From positions 62,001 through 126,000 of the forward strand of contig NZ_OLMF01000004.1 of NCBI RefSeq assembly GCF_900290195.1: DNA of 64,000 nucleotides, written 5' to 3'. The translations under genes and the position numbers were made by a program. Positions 33,005-42,454 of this stretch are shown piece by piece. Under the pieces are notes generated by a model. That model had not been told where the DNA came from. It saw only the letters and a program-made list of their open reading frames with translations, and searched no databases. Position 1 is the stretch's first letter. The number at the start of each line of letters is the position of its first letter. This stretch comes from Anaerococcus marasmi (GTDB lineage Bacteria; Bacillota; Clostridia; Tissierellales; Peptoniphilaceae).

Positions 33005-33910
33005 TTAATGTTCAAAGTAAATCCATGATATAGCGGAAGGTATTAGCTTAAAATCTATTTTATTCGTAGTAAATATTTCTCCATCTATATTAGCAAGAAA
33101 GTCCTTATCTGATGAGATTTGTCCGCAACTTATTTTATATTCACTCAGATGAGGGCTAGTCCTGTGCTTACCTTTTTTGTATTTTAGAATCATAAGGGGA
33201 AGCTTATAGAAGGGGATTTTTTCTGCTGTGATTAAATTTATTAATCCATCACTAAGGCTCGCTTCTGGAGCTGGATTAAAGCCTGATCCGTAGAAGGCTC
33301 CATTACAGATTGCACTTATTAGAAAGTCACCTTTGATTTCCTTACTTTCTCCATTTTCCATTAGCATTTTTATCTTAAGATTCTCATATTGGATGTTTCT
33401 AAGTGAAGATATAACTCCTTTGATATAAGCTTTTTTTCCTAGTTTTGGATTTTTTTCTAAAAACTTGTAAGCCTCCTTTAAGACTTGAGTGTCAAATCCA
33501 AGGCTTGTCACATTTATACAAAGTTTGTCATTAATTTCTATTAAATCTATAGGCTTTGTGTAAAATGAAAAGATTTTTTCTAGATTAAAGTTTTTGTAAT
33601 CAAAGTTTTTGGCAAAATCATTTCCTGTTCCTGTAGGTATCAAGCCTATAGAAATATCTTTCCCATAAGATACATTGGCAAGCTCGTTAAGAGAGCCATC
33701 TCCTCCACAGATTATGGCGTATTTTTCAAAATTATCTTCTTTGGCAAAGTCTTCAATAATCTTATCGATATGACCCTTGTACTTTGTTTCTATTACTTCT
33801 ATTATAAGATCACCAGGAGCTTTTTTCTGTAAAGCCAAGAGATCATTTCTATTAACATCAAACTCAGTCTTACCAGCTTTGGAGCTGATTATAAATAATA
33901 TTTTCTTCAT
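33005..33910 (-). CDS. Diacylglycerol kinase family lipid kinase
   Basis: A 301-residue soluble lipid kinase of the DgkB/YegS family. The nucleotide-binding motif is ICGGDGSLNELAN and the second motif GLIPTGTGNDFAKN; the C-terminal beta domain follows (FYGSGFNPAPEASLSDGLI). Homologues phosphorylate diacylglycerol or related lipids; DgkB recycles diacylglycerol released during lipoteichoic acid synthesis. A GAAGGTGAT ribosome-binding site and a minus-strand TATAAT (around 33931-33936) lie upstream. It is transcribed away from the CapA-like gene. Confidence 0.9.
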   Translation of the reverse strand: MKKILFIISSKAGKTEFDVNRNDLLALQKKAPGDLIIEVIETKYKGHIDKIIEDFAKEDNFEKYAIICGGDGSLNELANVSYGKDISIGLIPTGTGNDFAKNFDYKNFNLEKIFSFYTKPIDLIEINDKLCINVTSLGFDTQVLKEAYKFLEKNPKLGKKAYIKGVISSLRNIQYENLKIKMLMENGESKEIKGDFLISAICNGAFYGSGFNPAPEASLSDGLINLITAEKIPFYKLPLMILKYKKGKHRTSPHLSEYKISCGQISSDKDFLANIDGEIFTTNKIDFKLIPSAISWIYFEH

Positions 33911-34033
33911 AATATCACCTTCTATATTATACTGAAAACATTTATCATTTAAAGATAAATAAAAAGCTATGACTAGTATTTATGGATGAAATTCATTATA
34001 AAAGAGTTAAAATAATAGGTAGGGAGTGATTTA

Positions 34034-35464
34034 ATGAGAAAGAAAATATTTAATCTTATAATGAGTATATTACTTATGACAAGCCTAACTGCTTGTGGTA
34101 CTAATTCAAATAATAATGTAGAAGTAAGTGCAAAAAGTACGGGAGACCTTATAGAAAATCTAGATCAGGAGAGTACAGAACTTGCAAGTACCGATTCTAC
34201 TGAGGGAGAAAAATCAAAAGAAAAAACTAGTGACAGAGAAAAGGCTAAGGCCAATTGGGAGATGAGTCTAGCCAAAGAAAAGGAAAATGATAGCAAGAAG
34301 GAGAAGGAAAGGGAAAAGGACCTAAAATCCTTTAAGGAAGCATCTGAAGCTAAAAAGCCTGAGAAGGAAAATAAAAATACAGAAAAGGATAAGGATAAAA
34401 CAGAAGATAAAGACGAAGATTATGCCAAGGTAAAGGTAAAGTTTTTTGGAGATACCATGGCCCACCTCGGTCAAATCCAATATGCCTACTATTATGGAGG
34501 AGGAGACTATGATTTCTCTAACCAATTCGCTTATATTTCAGATTTTGTCAAGGATAGTGATTTATCTATCACAAACTACGAGACAACCTCTAATCCAAAT
34601 AGGGAATACGCTGGTTTTCCTGCCTTCAACGCTCCGCCAGTTTATCTTAAAAATATAAAGGATGCTGGTTTTGATGTAGTTACTACTGCAAACAACCACT
34701 CATTGGACACGGACGAAGAAGGAGTTCAGACAACAATCGCAGCTGCCAAGGAAGCAGGCCTAGATTATGTAGGAAGCAAGGAAAAAGAAAGTGATAAGAT
34801 TCTTTATAAAGAAATAAATGGGATGAAGATTGCAATTCTCGCTTATACTTATGGAGCCAATGGTAAGGAAGACCTCCTAAACTTAAGAGAAGAAGTAGAT
34901 TCCCTAAACTACCTACACGAAGAAAATATCAAGTCTGATATAGAAGAAGCCAAGGAGAATGGGGCGGACTTTATCATAGTTTATCCTCACTGGGAAATAG
35001 AATATCAGTCTTATCCTCAAGAAAGTACAGTGGAACTTGCTCATAATATGATTGATTGGGGAGCAGATCTTGTAATAGGTAACCATCCACACGTTGTCCA
35101 ACCTGTTGAGATCTACAAGAATAAAGATGGTAAGGAAGGGCTTATAGCCTACGCCCTAGGTAACTTTATCTCTAAGCAATCTCTCGAAGTAAGTGGAGAT
35201 ATAAGATGTGAGCAATCCCTTAGCATTGAGCTAAACCTTAACAAGAACGAAAAAACTGGCAACAAAAAAATCAGCGACATAAAACTTCACCCACTTTGGG
35301 TAGGAACAAACTACGATGATTACGGAGCCAGCACCAAGACCTATCTATGTGAAGATTTCCTAGAAGGTGGAGACAAGTATGATTTAGTAGATGATAATCA
35401 AAGAGCAAGAATACAACAAGCCTACGATATGACAATGGAGACGGCAAAAACTGAGGTGAACTAA
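34034..35464 (+). CDS. CapA-family lipoprotein (metallophosphatase fold)
   Basis: An exported lipoprotein: signal peptide with lipobox LTAC near residues 18-21, then a long Lys/Glu/Asp-rich linker (about 60-135), then a CapA/PGA_cap domain (VKFFGDTMAHLGQ; TANNHSLDTDEEGVQTT; VIGNHPHVVQPVEIY; ALGNFISKQ). CapA takes part in poly-gamma-glutamate capsule synthesis in Bacillus, but many CapA-like proteins stand alone with unknown roles, and no capB or capC is present here. The His/Asn/Asp residues of a calcineurin-like site are conserved. It overlaps the PAP2 gene by one base. Confidence 0.88.
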   Translation: MRKKIFNLIMSILLMTSLTACGTNSNNNVEVSAKSTGDLIENLDQESTELASTDSTEGEKSKEKTSDREKAKANWEMSLAKEKENDSKKEKEREKDLKSFKEASEAKKPEKENKNTEKDKDKTEDKDEDYAKVKVKFFGDTMAHLGQIQYAYYYGGGDYDFSNQFAYISDFVKDSDLSITNYETTSNPNREYAGFPAFNAPPVYLKNIKDAGFDVVTTANNHSLDTDEEGVQTTIAAAKEAGLDYVGSKEKESDKILYKEINGMKIAILAYTYGANGKEDLLNLREEVDSLNYLHEENIKSDIEEAKENGADFIIVYPHWEIEYQSYPQESTVELAHNMIDWGADLVIGNHPHVVQPVEIYKNKDGKEGLIAYALGNFISKQSLEVSGDIRCEQSLSIELNLNKNEKTGNKKISDIKLHPLWVGTNYDDYGASTKTYLCEDFLEGGDKYDLVDDNQRARIQQAYDMTMETAKTEVN

Positions 35465-36021
35465 TGGGAACATATGAAATAGGAATCCTAAACGCTATAC
35501 AAAATATAAGAAGTGAAAGTTTGGACAATTTCTTTCTAACTATCACTTCTCTAGGCAATATGTCTATACTGTGGATTAGTATGATCCTAATATTTATGAC
35601 GACAAAAAGATACAAAAAGATTGGAGAAATAATCTTAATATCATTTTTCTTAAATCTAATAATTGTAAATATAATTCTTAAAATTTCAGTTGGAAGAGTA
35701 AGACCCTACGAAGCGGTAGGATTTACTGACTTATTGATAAATAACCTATCAGATAACTCCTTTCCTTCAGGGCACACTTCATACGCAGCTTCCTTTGCGA
35801 CGATAATAATCCTTCTTGCAAAATCGAAACCTTTAAAATACTACGTAGGGATAATAGCTATACTAATAGCCTTCTCAAGATTATATCTCTACGTCCACTA
35901 TCCAACAGACGTCCTTGCAGGAGCAATATTAGGAATAATTATAGGAATAGGGTCAATCAAAATATACCAAAGTCCTATGTATAGAAAACTTAAGGAAAAA
36001 ATTAATTTACAAAGACAGTAA
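35464..36021 (+). CDS. PAP2-family membrane phosphatase
   Basis: A 185-residue integral membrane phosphatase. The three PAP2 motifs are present: KISVGRVRP, SFPSGHTSYAA and SRLYLYVHYPTDVLAG. Substrates in the family include undecaprenyl pyrophosphate and phosphatidic acid; the specificity here is not determined. Its start codon overlaps the stop of the CapA-like gene (TAATG), so the two are translationally coupled. Confidence 0.9.
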   Translation: MGTYEIGILNAIQNIRSESLDNFFLTITSLGNMSILWISMILIFMTTKRYKKIGEIILISFFLNLIIVNIILKISVGRVRPYEAVGFTDLLINNLSDNSFPSGHTSYAASFATIIILLAKSKPLKYYVGIIAILIAFSRLYLYVHYPTDVLAGAILGIIIGIGSIKIYQSPMYRKLKEKINLQRQ

Positions 36022-36034
36022 TGGATGGTATAAT
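36006..36034 (+). promoter_or_regulatory. Promoter of tRNA-Leu
   Basis: TTTACA (36006-36011) and TATAAT (36029-36034) are separated by 17 bases, and the tRNA begins 13 bases after the -10 box. It overlaps the end of the PAP2 gene. Confidence 0.85.
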
Positions 36035-36047
36035 GTATGGGTACTAA

Positions 36048-36134
36048 GCCGGTGTGTTGGAATTGGCAGACGAGACAGACTCAAACTCTGTTGTCCACCA
36101 GGGCGTGTGGGTTCGAGTCCCACCACCGGCACCA
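36048..36134 (+). tRNA. tRNA-Leu (anticodon CAA)
   Basis: The acceptor stem GCCGGTG/CACCGGC closes perfectly and CCA is encoded. The anticodon stem ACAGA/TCTGT encloses CTCAAAC, giving anticodon CAA. A long variable arm, typical of leucine tRNA, precedes the T-arm GTGGGTTCGAGTCCCAC. It reads the UUG codon. Confidence 0.97.
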
Positions 36135-36161
36135 TTACTTTTTATTGAATATTTTTATTAG

Positions 36162-36187
36162 GAGTGTTATTAGCAATGCTCTTTTTT
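36162..36187 (+). terminator. Terminator after tRNA-Leu
   Basis: GAGTGTT (36162-36168) pairs with AATGCTC (36175-36181) including two G-U pairs, followed by six T. Confidence 0.75.
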
Positions 36188-36298
36188 ATCTCTTATTTTA
36201 ATATATTTAAACAGATATTTCGCTCTAATATTTAAGTAAAAGTTCCTAAATTCCAAAATCTATGATAAAATTATAGTAATACTTACTTAGGAGTTTAT

Positions 36299-37687
36299 AT
36301 GAGAAATGATCGAAGGGAATTGATTTTACATGGTAGTATTTACAAGGCTATTTTTGTGATTTCTATACCTATAATTTTAAACTTTTTCATCCAGCAACTA
36401 TATTCTTTGGCGGATGCTTTCTGGCTTGGCAAGCTTGGGACGGCGGAGTTTGCATCTACTTCCTTCACTTGGCCAGTTATTTTTTTATTTAACTCGATAG
36501 GAATGGGGCTTTCTATTGCTGCAACTTCTCTAGTTTCTCAGCTTTTGGGAAGAGATGATGTGGCTAATGCACAGAAATATACTGATACTCTCATTAATAT
36601 TTCCTTAATCTTTTCTATAGTATTTATGGCCTTAGGTTATTTTACGGCGGAAGGGATTGTAAATCTTATGGGAGCTAATGGAGAGCTTCACGATTTTTCT
36701 GTGATATATCTTAAGTATTCCTATTTTGGAATTCCTTTTATATTTTTATATTTTATTTATTCTGCAGTTTTTTCTGCTCAGGGAAAAAATACTGTACCTA
36801 CTGTGATAAGTACAACTTGTGTAGTCTTAAATATGATTTTAAATCCTTTTTTCATCTTTGATGAGATTCCTATTATAGGTCTTAGAGGACTTGATATGGG
36901 AGTTAAGGGGGCTGCTTTAGCCACTGTCCTAACACAAGCTTTGATGTTGATTTTGGGATTTATTCATTTAAGGATTAATAAAGATTATATAAAGCTCAAT
37001 TATAAATACTTATTTTTCATAAAATGGGAGAAAGATATTCTTAAGAGAATTTACAGGATTGCTACTCCTTCTGTAGTTGGTCAGATGGGAACGGCGATTG
37101 GCTTTATAATTTTAAATGCCTTTATCCAGTCATACGGTACAGAAACTGTCGCAGCTTATGGAATGGTAAATAGGATTACAGGTCTTTTAAATATTCCGCC
37201 TAGCGGGATTGGTTCAGCTATTACTGGTATTATTGGTCAAAATATTGGAAATAGGAATATCGAAAGGGTGAAGGAAACTTTTAGGAAGGCTTCACTTATA
37301 GTAATAGTGATGTCTATAGTAATAGCTATAGTAAGCTTTATCTATAGGTATGAGATCCTTACGTTTTTTATAGACGCACCTAAGGATTCAGAGCTTATGG
37401 TTCAGGCCAATACATATATGTTTTATACCTTGCTTACCCTTGTAATGCTTAATATGTTCTTTATATATCAAGGGCTTTTCCAGGGGTCAGGAAATAGCAA
37501 ATATTCAATGTTTGTTGATTTGTTGAGACTTTGGGCAATAAGAATACCGCTACTGTTTTTCTTTAAGTATTTTACAGACTTAAAGGCAACCGGCATTTGG
37601 CTTGCTATGGCTATTTCGAATGTCCTAGTTACTTTTATCGCCCACTTTATCTATGCCAAGGGTGATTGGAAGGGCGGATCTTTCTAG
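36299..37687 (+). CDS. MATE-family efflux transporter
   Basis: A 462-residue multidrug/toxin exporter with about 12 membrane helices, presumably driven by Na+ or H+. MATE features include QQLYSLADAFWLGKLG in helix 1 and the second-half repeat with GTAIGFIILNAFIQSYG and AAYGMVNRITGLL. TTAGGAG lies before the ATG. Substrate unknown. It stands alone between the tRNA terminator and pyrH. Confidence 0.93.
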   Translation: MRNDRRELILHGSIYKAIFVISIPIILNFFIQQLYSLADAFWLGKLGTAEFASTSFTWPVIFLFNSIGMGLSIAATSLVSQLLGRDDVANAQKYTDTLINISLIFSIVFMALGYFTAEGIVNLMGANGELHDFSVIYLKYSYFGIPFIFLYFIYSAVFSAQGKNTVPTVISTTCVVLNMILNPFFIFDEIPIIGLRGLDMGVKGAALATVLTQALMLILGFIHLRINKDYIKLNYKYLFFIKWEKDILKRIYRIATPSVVGQMGTAIGFIILNAFIQSYGTETVAAYGMVNRITGLLNIPPSGIGSAITGIIGQNIGNRNIERVKETFRKASLIVIVMSIVIAIVSFIYRYEILTFFIDAPKDSELMVQANTYMFYTLLTLVMLNMFFIYQGLFQGSGNSKYSMFVDLLRLWAIRIPLLFFFKYFTDLKATGIWLAMAISNVLVTFIAHFIYAKGDWKGGSF

Positions 37688-37710
37688 CTTGATGAAAGAA
37701 AAATTTGCTC

Positions 37711-37740
37711 TTGCAAATGTTAACATCAATAGGTTATAAT
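37711..37740 (+). promoter_or_regulatory. Promoter of pyrH-frr
   Basis: TTGCAA (37711-37716) and TATAAT (37735-37740) are 18 bases apart. Transcription should begin near 37746, which places the ATG at 37745 at or upstream of the start and supports the TTG start of pyrH. Confidence 0.65.
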
Positions 37741-37762
37741 TAGTATGAGTAGGAGGAAAATT

Positions 37763-38479
37763 TTGCAAGATTATAAAAGAGTTATTCTTAAGTTAAGTGG
37801 TGAAGCTTTGGCTGGTGACAAGGGTTTTGGCTTCGACGATGATATTATAATAAATATATGTGAAAATATTAAGGCAGTTACTAAGCTTGGTGTCCAAGTT
37901 GCTATTGTTGTAGGCGGAGGCAACTTCTGGCGAGGAAGGTCTGGTAAGGAAATCGACAGAGCAAGCTCTGATACAATCGGTATGCTAGGAACTGTCATGA
38001 ATGGTTTGAGAGTTCAAGGAACCTTAGAAGAGATGGGTCTTGATACTAGACTTATGACTGCAATCGATATGAAGGAAGTAGCAGAGCCTTATATTAGAAG
38101 AAGAGCGGTAAGACATCTGGAGAAGGGAAGGATTGTAATCTTTTCTGCAGGTACTGGTCTTCCATATTTCTCAACAGATACCACAGCAAGTCTAAGAGCC
38201 CTAGAAATAAATGCAGACATGATTCTTCTTGGAAAGACTGGAACTGATGGAATCTATGATAAAGATCCAAATGTCTATCATGATGCAGTAAGATTTGATA
38301 AGCTTACTTATAAGGAAATTCTTCATAAAGAATTAAAGATAATGGATACAACTGCTACATCATTGTGTATGGATAACGATATGCCTTTGTTTGTCTTTGG
38401 CATAGATGATCCAAGCAATTTAGTAAGAATATTTGAAGAGGAAAACCCAATAGGGACTATAGTAAAGGAGAGTTTTTAA
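37763..38479 (+). CDS. pyrH: UMP kinase
   Basis: A hexameric amino-acid-kinase-fold enzyme that phosphorylates UMP to UDP, regulated by GTP and UTP in other bacteria. The N-terminus [20 protein letters not shown] and the later [14 protein letters not shown] and [13 protein letters not shown] are diagnostic. I choose the TTG at 37763 because AGGAGG (37751-37756) lies 6 bases before it and the protein then begins like other UMP kinases ([13 protein letters not shown]). An upstream ATG at 37745 lacks a ribosome-binding site and sits at the predicted transcription start. It overlaps frr by one base. Confidence 0.95.
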   Translation: MQDYKRVILKLSGEALAGDKGFGFDDDIIINICENIKAVTKLGVQVAIVVGGGNFWRGRSGKEIDRASSDTIGMLGTVMNGLRVQGTLEEMGLDTRLMTAIDMKEVAEPYIRRRAVRHLEKGRIVIFSAGTGLPYFSTDTTASLRALEINADMILLGKTGTDGIYDKDPNVYHDAVRFDKLTYKEILHKELKIMDTTATSLCMDNDMPLFVFGIDDPSNLVRIFEEENPIGTIVKESF

Positions 38480-39039
38480 TGATTTATGAACAAATAAAAA
38501 AACAAGCAAAAGATGATATGACTAAGGCACTTGATTCTTTCGATAAGAGAATTGCGACAATCAAGGCTGGTAGAGCGACTGAAGCAATCTTAGATGGTAT
38601 TACTTTCTCATATTACGGAACAGAAACACCAATCAACCAAGCTGCAACAGTTTCAATCCCAGAGGCAAGACTTCTTGTAATCAAGCCATGGGATAAGACA
38701 AATATAGGACCAATAGAGAAGGCTATTCTTAAATCTAATATTGGTATAACTCCTCAAAACGACGGTGAAGTTATTAGACTTCCTTTCCCACAATTAACAG
38801 AGGAAAGAAGAAAAGAATACACTAAAGAAGTAGATACTTATGCAGAAGACGCTAAGATTGTCATTAGAAATAAGAGAAGAGAAGCGATGGATGAAGTTAA
38901 AAAGAGTGAAAAATCAGGAGACATCACAGAAGATGATAGATACACTCTTGAAGATGAAATCCAAAAGATTACTGACAAGATGATTGAGGATGTTGAAGCA
39001 TTGGCTTCAAAGAAGAATAAAGAGTTAATGTCAGTATAG
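38479..39039 (+). CDS. frr: Ribosome recycling factor
   Basis: It splits post-termination ribosomes with EF-G. The 186-residue product has the tRNA-like two-domain layout; conserved stretches are IKAGRATEAILDGI, YYGTETPINQAA and LPFPQLTEERRKEYTKEV. pyrH-frr is a near-universal pair. It begins at the TAATG overlap with pyrH. The pseudopilus operon starts 4 bases after its stop, so the pilus genes may be read from the pyrH promoter. Confidence 0.97.
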   Translation: MIYEQIKKQAKDDMTKALDSFDKRIATIKAGRATEAILDGITFSYYGTETPINQAATVSIPEARLLVIKPWDKTNIGPIEKAILKSNIGITPQNDGEVIRLPFPQLTEERRKEYTKEVDTYAEDAKIVIRNKRREAMDEVKKSEKSGDITEDDRYTLEDEIQKITDKMIEDVEALASKKNKELMSV

Positions 39040-39043
39040 TAAA

Positions 39044-40138
39044 TTGAATAAGATTAATTTAAAAAGTTTAGGCGAAATTTTGAATAAGGATATTGGCCCT
39101 GGTAGGATACCTGCTAGGACAGTATCCTTATTTCTTAATGAACTTTCACTACTTTTAAGCTCAGGAATAAGTCTCGATGAGAGTCTTTATATCATAAAAG
39201 ATCAAAATATGGACAAAAAGCTAACTAAGGCTCTTTCGAATATACTTGAAAATTTAAATAGAGGATTCAGTGCCTATGAGTCCTTCAAGAGACAAAGTAA
39301 ATACTTTAGTCCGATGTTAATAGCCTTCATTAAGTCAGGAGATGAGAGCGGAAATATGGCGGAAATTTTGGCGGAATTCTCTGAGTATTTGTCAAATGAT
39401 AGCAAAAACAAATCCAAGATTAGACAGGCTTTTATCTACCCAATTATTCTTTTACTAGTGACATTAACAGTAGTAGCCCTGATTGTAACTCTAGTTATGC
39501 CGACTTTTACAGAAAGCTTTGCGTCTTATGAAATGGAGCTTCCCTTATCAACGAGGATGCTTTTGGCTATTAGTGCTTTCTTTTCTGAATATGGATTAAT
39601 AGTATTATTAGTAATTTTAACCATAATGCTACTATATATTTTTATGTACAATAGTAAGTCCTATAGATTAAAACTAGACACATACAATTTTAAATATCTT
39701 CCCCTAAAAAGATTCAGAGAGCTTTCTATGGATTATCAGATAAGTTCTCTATTGTATATTCTACGTAGTGGAGATATTGATATAATTAGCTCGATTGGAA
39801 TAATTAGAGAATCTTTTGCCAATACTTTTATCAAAAAGAAACTTATCCTTATACAAAAAGACCTCCTAGATGGTTTAAGCTTATCCTATGCCTTTAAGAG
39901 GGCTGGGATTTTTTCAAATCTTTTAGTTTCTATGATAGAGGTAGGTGAAGATAGCGGATATTTGCTTGAATCTCTTAAGAAGACTTCAGACTACTTTGCA
40001 AATGAATACATATATAGGTTAAAGAAGATATCTACCATAGCAGAACCTGTTTTGATCTTGATCATGGCTCTTATTGTAGGATTTGTCGTATTTTCTGTTA
40101 CAATACCGATGTTTGATTCGGTTAATTACTTATACTAA
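39044..40138 (+). CDS. Type II secretion/pilus platform protein (GspF/PilC/ComGB family)
   Basis: An inner-membrane platform for pilin assembly. Two T2SSF repeats are seen, at residues about 20-145 (LFLNELSLLLSSGISLDESL; FIKSGDESGNMAEILAEF) and 225-345 (ISSLLYILRSGDIDIISS; MIEVGEDSGYLLESL), each followed by hydrophobic helices. The start is a TTG at 39044, 4 bases after frr, without a clear ribosome-binding site, so coupling with frr is likely. The usual partner ATPase (PilB/GspE/ComGA), normally next to it, is not in this cluster. Confidence 0.88.
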   Translation: MNKINLKSLGEILNKDIGPGRIPARTVSLFLNELSLLLSSGISLDESLYIIKDQNMDKKLTKALSNILENLNRGFSAYESFKRQSKYFSPMLIAFIKSGDESGNMAEILAEFSEYLSNDSKNKSKIRQAFIYPIILLLVTLTVVALIVTLVMPTFTESFASYEMELPLSTRMLLAISAFFSEYGLIVLLVILTIMLLYIFMYNSKSYRLKLDTYNFKYLPLKRFRELSMDYQISSLLYILRSGDIDIISSIGIIRESFANTFIKKKLILIQKDLLDGLSLSYAFKRAGIFSNLLVSMIEVGEDSGYLLESLKKTSDYFANEYIYRLKKISTIAEPVLILIMALIVGFVVFSVTIPMFDSVNYLY

Positions 40139-40147
40139 GGAGATATT

Positions 40148-40504
40148 ATGAAAAAGAAAAAGGGTTTTACGTTAATTGAGCTTGTAATAGTTGTAGCAAT
40201 AATTACAATACTTGCAGCGATAGCAATTCCTAAATATAAAAACTCTAAGCAAAAGGCAGCCATAGCAGCCCACAACGCCAATGTAGAAATGCTTACAACA
40301 GCAGGGACTATGGCAAGCTCCGATGGAGTTAATAATAAGACTTGGACAAGCCAAAGTGATGCGAACGATTATGTACAAAAATGGCCAGAAGTACCAAAGG
40401 GAATTGGTCATGATAGTGAAACTTACAATGTTACAATTGATACGAATGGCCATGTGAGTGTAAGTCCAGGACAAATAAAGGAAAATCCAGCTAGTAATAA
40501 TTAG
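40148..40504 (+). CDS. Major pilin-like protein with class III signal
   Basis: A 118-residue prepilin. The leader MKKKKG is followed by [20 protein letters not shown], so cleavage is expected after Gly6 with methylation of Phe+1 and the conserved Glu5 present. The body is small, with alternating strands, no disulphide pair and a Pro/Asn-rich tail. AAGGAG precedes the ATG. As the best-formed and first pilin of the operon it is probably the main fibre subunit (ComGC-like). Confidence 0.9.
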   Translation: MKKKKGFTLIELVIVVAIITILAAIAIPKYKNSKQKAAIAAHNANVEMLTTAGTMASSDGVNNKTWTSQSDANDYVQKWPEVPKGIGHDSETYNVTIDTNGHVSVSPGQIKENPASNN

Positions 40505-40509
40505 GTAAA

Positions 40510-41220
40510 ATGATTTATATATTTCTATTTATAATAGGGTCAATATTTGGTTCATTTGCAAATCTCATCGTCCATAGGAGAATGAGAGATGAAAGTATAG
40601 TTTTTCCTAGAAGTCATTGTGAATCTTGTGGGAAGTCTCTTAGCCCTTTTGAGCTAATTCCAGTAGTTTCTTTCCTTATTCAAAAGGGAAAATGCAGATC
40701 GTGCGGGGCTAGGATTTCTCCTGATAATATTATTATGGAGATTATAGGTGGGAATTTACTAATAATAAGCTCATCCTATGGTCTTAATCTTAAAAGCCTT
40801 ATAATTTTTGCTTCCTTAATTATAGGTCTTATAATATCTTTGATAGATCTTAGGACTATGGAAATATATAGGAAGCATTTGATTATGCTTTTACTCTTAG
40901 GGCTTATTTATAGGTTTCATTTCTTTGATAAAAAATTCTTTATAAATATAATAATATTTTCCTTAATTTATTATTTGATATATAGGATTTCTGGAAGAAA
41001 TATCGGAGATGGAGATTATTATTTTTACTTAGCCCTAGGGCTTTTCCTAAAGGATAGCTTATTTATTGTTTTTGTCTTATTTTCCGTTTGGATTGGCGGA
41101 TTTGTTGGACTTTTAATCCTTCTTAGGGAAAGAAAAAGGGGAAGACGCATGCCTTTTGCAGTATTTATCTACCTTTCTTACATAATAGTATTGATAATAT
41201 ATGAGGGAAGAGTCTTATGA
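40510..41220 (+). CDS. Prepilin leader peptidase/N-methyltransferase
   Basis: A 236-residue aspartic membrane protease that cuts class III leaders of the neighbouring pilins. The two catalytic Asp residues are visible in SLIDLRTMEI and in the GxGD motif NIGDGDYYFY. A cytoplasmic zinc motif of two CxxC pairs (CESCG and CRSCG) links to the methyltransferase activity. About seven hydrophobic segments follow the family pattern. It lies 6 bases after the major pilin gene. Confidence 0.93.
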   Translation: MIYIFLFIIGSIFGSFANLIVHRRMRDESIVFPRSHCESCGKSLSPFELIPVVSFLIQKGKCRSCGARISPDNIIMEIIGGNLLIISSSYGLNLKSLIIFASLIIGLIISLIDLRTMEIYRKHLIMLLLLGLIYRFHFFDKKFFINIIIFSLIYYLIYRISGRNIGDGDYYFYLALGLFLKDSLFIVFVLFSVWIGGFVGLLILLRERKRGRRMPFAVFIYLSYIIVLIIYEGRVL

Positions 41221-41666
41221 GAAAGAAGGGATTTACTTTAATTGAACTAATTGTCGTCATTGGTATTGTTTCTCTTATTTCCTTTGTGGGAATGGTTAGA
41301 TTTGACTTTTTAGGAAAAATGAGAGCTAAAAACGAACTAAATATCCTGATTAATGATATGTACTATGCTAAGGAAAAGGCCCTAATTAGCGGGAGAAATT
41401 GTACAGTTTATTTTCGTGAAGATAAGTATATGCTGAGGTTTTCCAAAGTTTCTGTTATGGATGATATGGAAGATATTGATAGGGATTTAGATTATCTAAC
41501 TTTGTCGAAGAAAGTAGATCCAGTTGTATTTAATGGAACAGGATCAGTATCTGGAGCAAAAACAATTGTCTTTTCTTCTCCCTACCTTGTGGGAGATGAC
41601 GGAAATATAAAGCTTATAATAGGAGTTGCAGGAGGTTCTATTAGAATTGAAGAAAATAAAAACTAA
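41217..41666 (+). CDS. Minor pseudopilin (GspH/ComGD-like)
   Basis: A 149-residue prepilin: leader MRKKG then FTLIELIVVIGIVSLISFV, with Glu5 conserved. The soluble part contains AKNELNILINDMYYAKEKAL, a typical GspH/FimT-like helix, and later strands. It overlaps the peptidase gene by 4 bases. It likely sits at the tip or initiates assembly; that is inferred from the family. Confidence 0.85.
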   Translation: MRKKGFTLIELIVVIGIVSLISFVGMVRFDFLGKMRAKNELNILINDMYYAKEKALISGRNCTVYFREDKYMLRFSKVSVMDDMEDIDRDLDYLTLSKKVDPVVFNGTGSVSGAKTIVFSSPYLVGDDGNIKLIIGVAGGSIRIEENKN

Positions 41667-41958
41667 GGGCTTTACCCTAATCGAATGTATAATTGCTCTA
41701 GGCTTTATGGCAATCCTTTCGCTTATACTTCTTCCAAGTCTCAATAATATAAATAGGATTAATCAGAAATCAGAGGATAAAATTAGGATGATTTATGCCC
41801 TTGAAGAAGCTATTGAGAAAAATAAAAATCAGGATTTAGGAGAATATTCTTATAATATAAATGGCTTTGGAGTTGAAGTTAGTATAGAAGAATACTCTCC
41901 AGGACTTAAGAAGATTACTGCAAGCTGTGAGGGCTTTGGCCTTGAATTGGTAAGATAA
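41647..41958 (+). CDS. Minor pseudopilin
   Basis: About 103 residues. I place the start at TTG 41647 because AGGAGG (41630-41635) lies upstream and the product then begins LKKIKTKG-FTLIECIIAL, a proper class III leader; a TTG at 41626 has no ribosome-binding site. Glu5 of the mature pilin is present and a Cys follows at position 6. The short soluble domain is unassigned (ComGE-like by position). It overlaps the preceding gene by 20 bases. Confidence 0.8.
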   Translation: MKKIKTKGFTLIECIIALGFMAILSLILLPSLNNINRINQKSEDKIRMIYALEEAIEKNKNQDLGEYSYNINGFGVEVSIEEYSPGLKKITASCEGFGLELVR

Positions 41959-41959
41959 G

Positions 41960-42454
41960 ATGAAAAAAGGATTTACTCTAATAGAGATTTTAGTAAGTAT
42001 TGCCATAGCAAGTCTTCTTATAGGGGCCTTATCTATGGTATTTTCTCTAAATGTGGGATTTTTAAATAAAAAATATATAGACGAGAGGCATTACAAGAAC
42101 GCAAGCCATGCCGCCTTATATATAGAAGATAAGATCAGAAGAGCTCATAAAATTGTTAAAACCGAAGATGATAATTGTAATTTCACACTTTATATCAGTG
42201 AATACGAACAAGCCCGTGATAAATTTGTGGAATCTGCCTATAGATTTAGTCTAGAGAAAGGAAATGTCCTTTACGCCTATATATATAACACAGATAAATT
42301 TTCGGAAAGAGAAGGCAAGGTTAGGATTTGTGAGATAGATGACCTTTATCTTTATTATAACGACGATGATGAGGATAACAAATACATAGAAATGAGGATA
42401 GACTCTTCGACTAACTCTATCAAGACATTTATAAACTTAGGAAGACGATTATGA
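41960..42454 (+). CDS. Minor pseudopilin (GspJ/ComGF-like)
   Basis: A 164-residue prepilin with leader MKKG and FTLIEILVSIAIASLLIGA. The C-terminal part is strand-rich and acidic (YYNDDDEDNKYIEMRI). It starts one base after the previous stop and overlaps the next gene by 4, so the five pilin genes form one operon. Assignment to the J/ComGF position rests on order and length. Confidence 0.82.
   Translation: MKKGFTLIEILVSIAIASLLIGALSMVFSLNVGFLNKKYIDERHYKNASHAALYIEDKIRRAHKIVKTEDDNCNFTLYISEYEQARDKFVESAYRFSLEKGNVLYAYIYNTDKFSEREGKVRICEIDDLYLYYNDDDEDNKYIEMRIDSSTNSIKTFINLGRRL

Noticed and set aside
37745-37762. ATG at 37745 as the pyrH start
   Set aside because: It has no ribosome-binding site and lies at or before the predicted transcription start; the TTG at 37763 has AGGAGG at ideal spacing.
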